Source of the DNA: Flavisolibacter sp.
GTDB taxonomy: Bacteria > Bacteroidota > Bacteroidia > Chitinophagales > Chitinophagaceae
Direction of reading: 5' to 3'
NCBI GenBank assembly: GCA_017745135.1
Contig: JAGIAB010000233.1
Span: 1 to 5,392, forward strand
Length of the DNA stretch: 5,392 nucleotides
Shown here: in pieces, positions 1 through 5,392 of the stretch
Position numbering within the stretch: position 1 is the first letter of the stretch
Layout of the letters: every line of letters begins with the position of its first letter
Position numbers and translations under genes: made by a program
The notes under the pieces: model-generated
Database searches by the model: none
Seen by the model: the letters and a program-made list of their open reading frames with translations, nothing else
What the model was told of the DNA's origin: nothing

Positions 1-518
1 GCAGCCCATTTGCCTCCGTTCGGCTTGATATAATCGATTTCAAACCCGGAATGTTCAAATAATTCTTTCAGTGCATGTTTTGTGTAGCGGAAAAAATCAA
101 AGGGCTCTTCATGCAATTCCCATACAAATGGTACAGTGAGGATGATATGCCCTCCCGGCTTTAATACTCGATAGATTTCACTCATCATTTTATCATGCTC
201 AAACACATGCTCTAAAACCTGTGTGCAAAGTATGGTGTCAAATTGCTCGTCCGGAAATTTCAAATCCGTGACAGGACAAATTACATCTACGCGGTTCTTA
301 TCGCTTTGTATAACGTCACATCCTGTTTGGCTTATCGTTTTCGGTTGGTATAATGATTTATAAGGCTTGTTGCCGCAACCAAGGTCAAGAAGAGCGCCTT
401 TTGCATAACTGTTTATTGCGTTCCTGATATCCCTTATTAAAAAGTAATAATGAATGTAATGAGGGTCCTTCGTTTTGACATGCCAATCACTAAGGCGAGG
501 TAGCTTTTCCTGTCTCAT
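1..518 (-). CDS. Class I SAM-dependent methyltransferase (methyltransferase type 11-like), C-terminus outside the window
   Basis: My translation of the minus strand from the ATG at 518-516 stays open to the window edge, giving 172 complete residues with the C-terminus missing. The fold is a Rossmann-type SAM methyltransferase. Motif I is LLDLGCGNKPY at about residues 43-53 (D45, G47, G49), which contacts the SAM methionine and ribose. The post-I acidic region contains GCDV near 66-69, and the motif II/III equivalents are FDTILCTQVLEHV (about 93-105) and the RVLKPGGHIILTVP stretch (about 117-130). These are typical of the Methyltransf_11 family, whose members usually run to about 220-260 residues, so perhaps 50-90 residues are cut off. 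The start codon overlaps the stop of the upstream glycosyltransferase gene as ATGA, implying translational coupling. The substrate cannot be read from the sequence. The partner gene makes a glycan, lipid or sugar-nucleotide-linked substrate plausible, but this is only inference. Confidence 0.9.
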   Translation of the reverse strand, partial: MRQEKLPRLSDWHVKTKDPHYIHYYFLIRDIRNAINSYAKGALLDLGCGNKPYKSLYQPKTISQTGCDVIQSDKNRVDVICPVTDLKFPDEQFDTILCTQVLEHVFEHDKMMSEIYRVLKPGGHIILTVPFVWELHEEPFDFFRYTKHALKELFEHSGFEIDYIKPNGGKWA

Positions 519-1327
519 GAATGTAAATATGAGTGTAAATATTTATTCAGACCATCATTGGCCCAGGTTGATTTCGTTTCAATAGCGAGCCTCATTAATT
601 CTTCATTTTTAATTTCCTTTTCCTTTGATGAAGATGGGTGATATAAATGATAGCAAATGCCACTGTTCTTTAAAAATTGTTTTTTTAGTCCTCCATTAAT
701 CAAACGAATAGCAATTTCCCGGTCTTCGCTTCCCCAGCCTGTAAAAGCCTCATTGTATCCGTTTACTTTTAAAAGATCTTTTTTGAAAAAAGCCATGTTA
801 CAGCCTTTGACATAAAACCTGTACTTGCCTTTGGATTTATACCGGAGAGCTAAAATATTTCTTAAAAAAGAACTTCTGATTGTATTTGTATCAAGGCGGG
901 GCATCCCGTATTTTTTTACATCAATTGAATGGTGTTGGATTAAATTGGCTGTTGTTTTTTGAGATAACATTACCCTGCTTCCTGCTACAAAATGTCCTTC
1001 TTTTTTCATAGCTAAATGATCGGCCACAAAATAAGGATGCAAAATAAGATCACCATCAATTTGAATGATATACTCGAAGGATGATGCCGCAATAGCTTTA
1101 TTCCTGATGGCTGCCAAAAGAAATCCCTCATCCGGATGCCAGATGTGTTTGATTTCAACAGGAAATTTTTGTTGAAATTTCTTAATCAGATTTTCAGTGT
1201 CCTTCTCTGAACCATCGTCTGCAATGACTACTTCGCCCGGCAATTGCCTTTGGTTTGCCACACTTTGCAGACAAAGACGCAAAGCCTGCGGCCAGTTATA
1301 AGTTGAAATGATAAGACTGCAATTCAA
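515..1327 (-). CDS. Family 2 glycosyltransferase with galactosyltransferase-like C-terminal domain
   Basis: A 270-residue cytoplasmic or membrane-associated glycosyltransferase expected to move a sugar from a nucleotide-sugar to an acceptor. The N-terminal GT-A fold begins SLIISTYNWPQAL (about residues 4-16), followed by VVIADDGS (33-40), the nucleotide-binding acidic motif. The metal-binding DxD equivalent is D91-G-D93 in IIQIDGDLI. The C-terminal half has GCNMAFFKKDLL (175-186), GYNEAFTGWGSEDREIAIRL (190-209) and HLYHP (227-231), the pattern of the Glyco_transf_7C / chondroitin-polymerase-like branch. No membrane helix is evident. The start is a non-ATG codon: the only in-frame options after the meaB stop are TTG (1327-1325) and ATT or ATA upstream, and the first in-frame ATG (M107) would destroy the fold. 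It lies 21 bp after meaB and overlaps the following methyltransferase by 4 bp, so the three probably form one transcript. A role in surface polysaccharide or glycoprotein synthesis is likely; donor and acceptor are unknown. Confidence 0.93.
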   Translation of the reverse strand: MNCSLIISTYNWPQALRLCLQSVANQRQLPGEVVIADDGSEKDTENLIKKFQQKFPVEIKHIWHPDEGFLLAAIRNKAIAASSFEYIIQIDGDLILHPYFVADHLAMKKEGHFVAGSRVMLSQKTTANLIQHHSIDVKKYGMPRLDTNTIRSSFLRNILALRYKSKGKYRFYVKGCNMAFFKKDLLKVNGYNEAFTGWGSEDREIAIRLINGGLKKQFLKNSGICYHLYHPSSSKEKEIKNEELMRLAIETKSTWANDGLNKYLHSYLHS

Positions 1328-1348
1328 GAAGGTTATTTTTAAAATGGA

Positions 1349-2248
1349 TCAATAATAGGTTTTTGCAAACCGGTACAAATTAAAAGAAGATCGGTCGGTT
1401 GCTTTTATTTTTTCGACAATTTGTTTTTTGCTGATGTCCTTCATGCGACTAGCTTCAATTATTTTCCATACTCTTTCCGCCAACAGCCAGTTTCGCTTAT
1501 CATTTTGACGCTCCTGGTGCAAATGTTTTTCTATCGCTTCAGTCAATTCGCTTAATCCTTTGCCTTCACTGGCTACGGTTTTAATGATCGCCACTTCTTC
1601 TGTGTGAAAAGAAAAAGCTGGTGCCAGCATCATCCGCAGGTTTTTTACAAATGCATCAGCATCGGGCCGGTCACTTTTATTCACCACAAATACATCTGCA
1701 ATTTCCATAAGACCAGCTTTCATGGTTTGAATCTCATCGCCGGATTCAGGAACTACCACAACAACCGTAGTATCGGCCAACCCGGCAATTTCAATTTCGC
1801 TTTGTCCAACACCAACGGTTTCCAGAATAATGTAATCAAAGTTGGCCGCTTTAACCAGCTCTGTTATTTCAATGATTTTCGGATGCAAACCTCCCATTGA
1901 ACCACGGGAAGCCAGTGAACGGATAAAAACATTGGGGTGTGTGTACCATTGGTTCATTCGTATCCGGTCACCCAAAACTGCTCCCATATTAAATGGCGAA
2001 GAAGGATCAACGCAAAGCACTGCCACATTTTTTTCTTTTTTTACCAGTTCACCGATCAGGCCATCTGTCATTGTGCTTTTGCCTGCACCGGGCGGGCCTG
2101 TTATGCCAATGATTTTTGTATGATGATTGGGCGGCAGTTGCAGTAGCAATTCTTCATAACCTGGCTGTTCATTTTCGATCAATGAAATGCTCCTTGCCAA
2201 TGCTTTGGTATTTCCATTTTGTATTTGCTCAAGTAATTGCTGCCACAT
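1349..2248 (-). CDS. meaB: Methylmalonyl-CoA mutase-associated GTPase MeaB (ArgK family)
   Basis: A 299-residue G3E-family P-loop GTPase that acts in the cytoplasm as a chaperone of the B12-dependent methylmalonyl-CoA mutase, gating cofactor loading and protecting the enzyme from inactivation. Visible motifs: an N-terminal helical segment (NGNTKALARSISLIEN, about 11-26), Walker A GPPGAGKST (51-59), CVDPSSPFNMGAVLGDRIRM (79-98, the Mg/switch region with D81 and D93), a TVGVGQSE switch motif (144-151) and the guanine-specificity NKSD (190-193). The length is slightly below the roughly 310-360 residues common in the family; the shortfall appears to be in the C-terminal dimerization arm, while the N-terminus is complete. 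The ATG at 2248-2246 fits the family start. The mutase genes are not in the window. The gene heads a leftward group with a glycosyltransferase and a methyltransferase, and a TAnnTTTG-like element lies about 22 bp upstream. Older annotations call this family ArgK (LAO/AO transport ATPase), now considered misleading. Confidence 0.96.
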   Translation of the reverse strand: MWQQLLEQIQNGNTKALARSISLIENEQPGYEELLLQLPPNHHTKIIGITGPPGAGKSTMTDGLIGELVKKEKNVAVLCVDPSSPFNMGAVLGDRIRMNQWYTHPNVFIRSLASRGSMGGLHPKIIEITELVKAANFDYIILETVGVGQSEIEIAGLADTTVVVVVPESGDEIQTMKAGLMEIADVFVVNKSDRPDADAFVKNLRMMLAPAFSFHTEEVAIIKTVASEGKGLSELTEAIEKHLHQERQNDKRNWLLAERVWKIIEASRMKDISKKQIVEKIKATDRSSFNLYRFAKTYY

Positions 2249-2269
2249 GCATGGAGTGTTGTAGGTTTA

Positions 2270-2277
2270 CAAAAATA
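2270..2277 (-). promoter_or_regulatory. Candidate Bacteroidota -7 promoter element for meaB
   Basis: On the minus strand these bases read TATTTTTG, matching the Bacteroidota sigma-A -7 consensus TAnnTTTG at every fixed position. A TTG that could serve as the -33 element lies 16 bp further upstream on the same strand, slightly closer than the usual spacing. Transcription would begin roughly 10-15 bases before the meaB ATG. The element overlaps the first base of the divergent ligase-like remnant. A short AT-rich match like this can arise by chance, so it is only a candidate. Confidence 0.4.
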
Positions 2278-2657
2278 TGGGGATTCGCATAGACAAGGCT
2301 TCCAAACAGCAGCTCATTTTCTTTTCAATGATACTGATGCTGATGTCTCTTTTTACTCCCAGGTTTTTGCTTTCTGTGGGATCTGTCTTTTTTTGTTACT
2401 TACCTGCGCACATCAAAACATCGTTCAGCAATTGCGTTTTTTTGCACCCCCCGTTTTTTGTAGGAATGAGTTTGTTGTTTTTCATCCCATTCGTTACATG
2501 GTTTTGGACAGAAGATAAAAACATGTGGATGCGCTTTGCACGCATCAAGCTGCCATTACTACTTTTTCCTATTGCTTTTGCAGGCAATTGGCAACTCTCA
2601 TCAAAACAATGGAAATGGATCGCTTATTGCACCAAATTTGCAGTTGCTGAACCATGA
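2277..2657 (+). pseudogene. N-terminal remnant of an O-antigen ligase/polymerase-type membrane protein
   Basis: An open frame of 126 codons beginning ATG at 2277. The product is very hydrophobic, with likely membrane segments near residues 11-26, 29-44, 58-75 and 90-103. The stretch LLFFIPFVTWFWTEDKNMW followed by RFARIKLPLLLFPIAFA and SSKQWKWIAY resembles the N-terminal quarter of Bacteroidota O-antigen ligase (Wzy/WaaL-like) proteins, which join or polymerise glycan chains at the inner membrane and are normally about 400 or more residues with 10-12 helices. Here the frame ends about ten residues after that region, in TKFAVAEP, and the stop TGA overlaps the ATG of the LON-domain gene. The catalytic periplasmic loop and all later helices are missing, so enzymatic function is very unlikely. 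The best reading is a gene truncated by an in-place deletion. It could instead survive as a small membrane protein. The family assignment rests on remembered pattern resemblance, not a search. Confidence 0.62.
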
Positions 2658-3295
2658 CGAATTTCATACCGATATTTCCTTTGGGCATTGTTGTTTATCC
2701 CGGTGAACATTTAAACCTTCACATTTTTGAACCACGGTATAAACAACTCATCAATGAGTGCTTCACCGATAAAAAACCATTTGGCATTCCTACCGTAATT
2801 GAAAACCGCATACAGGATTATGGCACTGTAGTTACCATTACTGAAATCACCACCATACATGAAAACGGTGAAATGGATATCAAAACCGAAGGCAATAGTG
2901 TATTTCGTATTCTTGAGGTCATTAAAGAAATTCCTGACAAATTATACAGTGGGGCTATCGTCAATTATCCGGTTAACCACGAACATGGAAGTGCAGAGAT
3001 GATGCGAAAAGTTGTAAACAGCATCAGAGAATTATACAAGCTTTTAAAAGTTAAAAAGAAGTTCAAAAAAAAAGATGAAGAATTAAACAGCTACGACCTG
3101 GCCCATCATATTGGTCTTTCCCTGGAGGAAGAATATGAATTTCTCGGGCTGATGCAGGAACGTCAGCGACAGGAGTATATAAGAAGACACCTGGCCAAAG
3201 TAATTCCATTAATAGCTGAAATGGAAAGCCTGAAAAAGAAAGTAAAACAAAACGGGCACTTCAAGAATCTCTCAAGCTTTAACTTTGACATTTAA
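2654..3295 (+). CDS. Stand-alone LON substrate-binding domain protein
   Basis: A 213-residue soluble protein corresponding to the N-terminal substrate-binding domain of Lon protease (PUA-like LON/Lon_2 fold) without the AAA+ or serine-lysine protease parts. The hallmark FPLGIVVYPGEHLNLHIFEPRY lies at residues 8-29, followed by the beta-rich part with TVVTITEI (58-65) and IKTEGNSVFRI (76-86). A helical, lysine-rich C-terminal half (about 114-200) ends in NGHFKNLSSFNFDI, typical of Bacteroidota members. Such proteins presumably bind unfolded or specific protein partners; no enzymatic role is established. The ATG at 2654 places the family motif directly at the N-terminus, so the start is firm even though it overlaps the stop of the upstream remnant by 4 bases. 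A run of nine A at 3065-3073 encodes K138-K140. It is followed at a distance by coaX on the same strand. Confidence 0.93.
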   Translation: MTNFIPIFPLGIVVYPGEHLNLHIFEPRYKQLINECFTDKKPFGIPTVIENRIQDYGTVVTITEITTIHENGEMDIKTEGNSVFRILEVIKEIPDKLYSGAIVNYPVNHEHGSAEMMRKVVNSIRELYKLLKVKKKFKKKDEELNSYDLAHHIGLSLEEEYEFLGLMQERQRQEYIRRHLAKVIPLIAEMESLKKKVKQNGHFKNLSSFNFDI

Positions 3296-3297
3296 TA

Positions 3298-3395
3298 ACA
3301 CGAATTTTTTGACACGAATAATTGAAAATAATTTGCGTTCTACATAGTGACAATTCTTATAATCAGTTCATCAATTCGTGCATTAAATTCGCGTC
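3298..3395. repeat. Imperfect inverted repeat built from paired ACACGAAT-type units
   Basis: In the gap between the LON gene and coaX, ACACGAAT occurs at 3298-3305 and again at 3312-3319, 14 bp apart. The reverse-complement form appears as AATTCGTG at 3373-3380 and AATTCGCGTC at 3386-3395, 13 bp apart. The two outer arms (3298-3319 and 3375-3395) can pair over about 22 positions with roughly 18 matches and one single-base bulge, around a central segment of about 53 bases. There is no following T-run, so it is not a standard intrinsic terminator. Similar CACGAATT-rich intergenic elements are familiar from Bacteroidota genomes, but I cannot confirm copies elsewhere from this window. Confidence 0.6.
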
Positions 3396-3476
3396 ATCAA
3401 CTAACTAATGTTTCAGACTAAAAAGCCACAAACTCATCTCCAGAACCCTGCAGCCACTGTCAACATCACTAATTAT

Positions 3477-4205
3477 ATGAGTAAGACGCTTTGCCTTGAC
3501 TTCGGCAATACCCGGTTGAAAACTGCTTTGTTTGAAAATGCCGACTTGAAAGAAACAATTGTGCTGAACGAAGATCCGCTTCAGCATTTACAAGAAATTA
3601 TCGAACAATATCAGCCATCAACATCCATTCTTTCTTCAGTTATCAATCATGATATTCAGATTGAAGAATTGCTAAAATCAAAAACGCGGTTTCACAAATT
3701 GAGCAATCAATCCAAATTGCCGTTTACCATTCCAATTGGAAAGCCGGAAACAGTTGGTGCTGACCGCCTGGCTATTGCTGCCGCCAGTGTTTTTCTGTTT
3801 CCCCAAAAAAATAACCTGGCAATCGGTTTGGGTTCATGTATTACCTACAATTTCATCAATCAATCACACGAGTTGATCGGCGGCTCCATTTCTCCCGGTA
3901 TGGAAATGCGTTTCAAAGCTATGCACCAGTTTACGGCAAGGCTTCCCCTGGTGGAGGCAGACTGGAATGTTCCGCTGATTGGTTATGATACCAAAACCAA
4001 TTTGCAAACCGGTGTAGTATTGGGCATTGCAAAGGAGATTGATGGCATGATTGAAGCTTATAGTGAAAAGTTCGGGAACTTTAACGCGGTTTTAACCGGG
4101 GGGGATATTGCTATATTTGAGCCCCATTTGAAAAATAAGATATTTGCAGACCCTGACTTAATCTTTAAAGGACTTTATGCAATCAGCCAGATCAATCATG
4201 CTTGA
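3477..4205 (+). CDS. coaX: Type III pantothenate kinase CoaX
   Basis: A 242-residue ASKHA-superfamily kinase that phosphorylates pantothenate with ATP, the first committed step of coenzyme A synthesis, in the cytoplasm. The N-terminal phosphate-binding motif is LDFGNTR at residues 7-13 (D8, G10, N11, T12). The pantothenate/catalytic motif is GADR at 94-97, with D96 the expected proton acceptor. The second ATP-binding block is GSCITYN (119-125), then IGGSISPGMEMRFKAMH (134-150), TARLPLV (153-159), the TNLQTG block (174-179) and LTGGD (206-210). The frame opens earlier at 3408, but that adds 23 residues before a motif that in this family sits at the extreme N-terminus, so the ATG at 3477 is preferred. 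The length then matches the usual 240-260. GSCITYN departs from the common GTxxTxD pattern. The gene overlaps the downstream outer-membrane protein gene by 8 bases, indicating coupled translation. Confidence 0.95.
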   Translation: MSKTLCLDFGNTRLKTALFENADLKETIVLNEDPLQHLQEIIEQYQPSTSILSSVINHDIQIEELLKSKTRFHKLSNQSKLPFTIPIGKPETVGADRLAIAAASVFLFPQKNNLAIGLGSCITYNFINQSHELIGGSISPGMEMRFKAMHQFTARLPLVEADWNVPLIGYDTKTNLQTGVVLGIAKEIDGMIEAYSEKFGNFNAVLTGGDIAIFEPHLKNKIFADPDLIFKGLYAISQINHA

Positions 4206-5392
4206 AAAGCGGAGGCTTTGTTTTATAAAAATATTTTCTCTCCTTTTTTTCATTGCGTTTACTCTTACATCGTTCGCACAAAGCAATTCGCCTTACTCAA
4301 GGTTTGGTTTGGGTGATGTTTCGGCCAGTACCAATGTTAGCCTTAGAGGTTTGGGTGGAATTTCAGCAGGATATACCGACATCGTTTCGATCAATTTTAA
4401 TAACCCGGCTTCTTATTCCCAGTTTCAAACCATCATTGAACAGCGTTCAAAAAAATTACAATATGGCCGCGTAGTTTTGGATGTAGGAACAAATCTGGAA
4501 AGCCGTTCACTAATTGCTCCCAATACACCAAACAGGTTTACATCCAACGATCTTTCATTTTCCTATGTACAGGTTGGATTGCCACTGAGGAAAAACTGGG
4601 GATTGAGTTTTGGCATTCGTCCGCTTTCACGCATAAGTTATTTGATCAATTCCACTGATAGTATAACGGATGCATTGGGCAACAGTACTCCCACCACCTC
4701 TCAATATCGCGGCACCGGCGGCAGTTATTTACCGAGCATCGGCACCGGCTTCGCTATAAAAAACTTCAGTGCGGGTTTTAATGTTGGCTATTTATTTGGT
4801 AACAGGGAGAACACTTTGTTAAAACAACCAAAAAGCGACAGCATTCAATTTTTACCCTCTTCACACACTACCAATTCTTCATTCGGTCATTTGTTTTTTA
4901 ATGCCGGCGTTCAGTACCTGGTAAAATTGAACAGCAACACAATTTTGCGATTGGGTGCTTCGGGCAACTGGAAACAAAACATTTCCGGCAGCCAGGACAG
5001 GATGATTCAAACCTTTGCAAGAGGATCGGCCGGAGAAGAATTAAGAGTGGATAGTGTTTATGAAATCAATGGTGTAAAGGGAGAAATTGTATATCCTTCT
5101 TCTTACAAAGGCGGTTTTGTTCTTCAGCGTACCAATACCAATGGAAGCGGATGGTTAGTTGGCGCTGACTATACAACCAACAAATGGAGCGAGTACCGTT
5201 TCTTTGGACAGAAAGATTCAGTGCAGGATAACCAGATAATAAATGTGGGCGGGCAGTTCACACCAAGGTCGCGTTCCAGTTATTTCAGCAACATTACTTA
5301 CCGCTTTGGCTTTTTTGCTGGAAAGGATTATATAAAAGTGCATGATGGTGTGGCCGGAATGTTAGCCGCCGTAAAAATGCATTTCAGCAGCC
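4198..5392 (+). CDS. Outer-membrane beta-barrel protein (SPYSRFGLGD type, FadL/OMPP1-like), C-terminus outside the window
   Basis: My translation from ATG 4198 remains open to the right edge, giving 398 complete residues. The N-terminus is a classical signal peptide: positive MLEKRRLCFIK, a hydrophobic core to about residue 24, and a probable cleavage after TSFA (residue 27); there is no lipobox cysteine. The mature protein starts near SPYSRFGLGD (31-40), a signature of a Bacteroidota outer-membrane protein family, followed by SLRGLGG (48-54) and NFNNPASYS (66-74), which recalls the NPA motif of FadL/OMPP1 barrels. The rest consists of many short alternating aromatic/glycine strands (for example SFSYVQVGLPL, SAGFNVGYLFG, HLFFNAGVQYLV, SYFSNITYRFGFFAG) expected of a beta-barrel. 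The start overlaps the end of coaX by 8 bases; this pairing recurs in the phylum, where an lptC-like gene often follows. The last 15 or so residues before the edge look less strand-like than expected. Substrate is unknown. Confidence 0.88.
   Translation, partial: MLEKRRLCFIKIFSLLFFIAFTLTSFAQSNSPYSRFGLGDVSASTNVSLRGLGGISAGYTDIVSINFNNPASYSQFQTIIEQRSKKLQYGRVVLDVGTNLESRSLIAPNTPNRFTSNDLSFSYVQVGLPLRKNWGLSFGIRPLSRISYLINSTDSITDALGNSTPTTSQYRGTGGSYLPSIGTGFAIKNFSAGFNVGYLFGNRENTLLKQPKSDSIQFLPSSHTTNSSFGHLFFNAGVQYLVKLNSNTILRLGASGNWKQNISGSQDRMIQTFARGSAGEELRVDSVYEINGVKGEIVYPSSYKGGFVLQRTNTNGSGWLVGADYTTNKWSEYRFFGQKDSVQDNQIINVGGQFTPRSRSSYFSNITYRFGFFAGKDYIKVHDGVAGMLAAVKMHFSS

Noticed and set aside
1604..2146. Open frames on the plus strand opposite meaB
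   Set aside because: They lie antisense to the strongly conserved MeaB GTPase motifs, show no recognisable domain and are shadow frames of a real gene.
2237..2587. Alternative frames overlapping the ligase-like remnant (plus frame from 2237, minus frame 2396-2587)
   Set aside because: Neither has a recognisable motif, whereas the frame from 2277 gives coherent membrane segments and family-like residues.
2633..2640. CAAATTTG as a -7 element for the LON gene
   Set aside because: It mismatches the first consensus base, no TTG lies at the right distance upstream, and it is only 13 bp before the start codon.
3358..3363. TATAAT hexamer upstream of coaX as a promoter
   Set aside because: It matches the E. 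coli-type -10, not the Bacteroidota TAnnTTTG -7 element, and lacks a well-spaced partner. The near-miss ATAATTTG at 3328-3335 is also too weak to annotate.
3408..3476. 23-codon N-terminal extension of CoaX from the ATG at 3408
   Set aside because: The DxGNT phosphate loop normally lies within the first dozen residues of this family; the extension is polar, low in conserved features, and the ATG at 3477 fits the normal length.
3405..3587. Minus-strand frame opposite the start of coaX
   Set aside because: It is antisense to the conserved LDFGNTR motif and has no domain of its own.
4253..4474. 73-codon plus-strand frame near the start of the outer-membrane protein gene
   Set aside because: It overlaps in another frame the signal peptide and SPYSRFGLGD region, which clearly encode the real protein.

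Overview
The window looks like a chromosomal segment of a Bacteroidota (Bacteroidetes) bacterium, most likely a Chitinophagaceae-type member. The reasons are AT-rich DNA, weak or absent Shine-Dalgarno sequences, a candidate TAnnTTTG-type -7 promoter element, an outer-membrane protein carrying the SPYSRFGLGD signature near its N-terminus, and a LON-domain protein / type III pantothenate kinase / outer-membrane protein gene string that is familiar from this phylum. The taxonomic call is inference from gene content, not from a marker gene.

Layout: two gene groups diverge from a 28-bp gap at about 2249-2276. Leftward (minus strand) lie meaB (GTPase chaperone of methylmalonyl-CoA mutase), a family-2 glycosyltransferase, and a class I SAM methyltransferase cut by the left window edge. 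The spacing is tight: 21 bp between meaB and the glycosyltransferase, and a 4-bp ATGA overlap between the glycosyltransferase and the methyltransferase. Rightward (plus strand) lie a 126-codon remnant resembling the N-terminus of an O-antigen ligase/polymerase-type membrane protein, a stand-alone LON substrate-binding-domain protein that starts on the ATGA of that remnant, a 181-bp interval (to the preferred coaX start) holding an imperfect inverted repeat, coaX (type III pantothenate kinase), and an outer-membrane beta-barrel protein overlapping coaX by 8 bp and cut by the right edge.

How the genes fit together: coaX starts coenzyme A biosynthesis, and MeaB supports a CoA-thioester mutase, so both touch CoA metabolism, although they are on opposite strands. 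The glycosyltransferase, the methyltransferase and the ligase remnant suggest a surface-glycan context that has partly decayed. Every base is inside or within about 180 bp of a gene, so there is no long empty stretch. I see no tRNA, rRNA, CRISPR array, insertion sequence or phage gene.

I did not find a convincing new multi-gene system. The items most worth checking are the truncated ligase-like gene welded to the LON gene, the glycosyltransferase without an ATG start in the same frame as meaB, the paired ACACGAAT inverted repeat, and substitutions in the cation-binding loop of CoaX.
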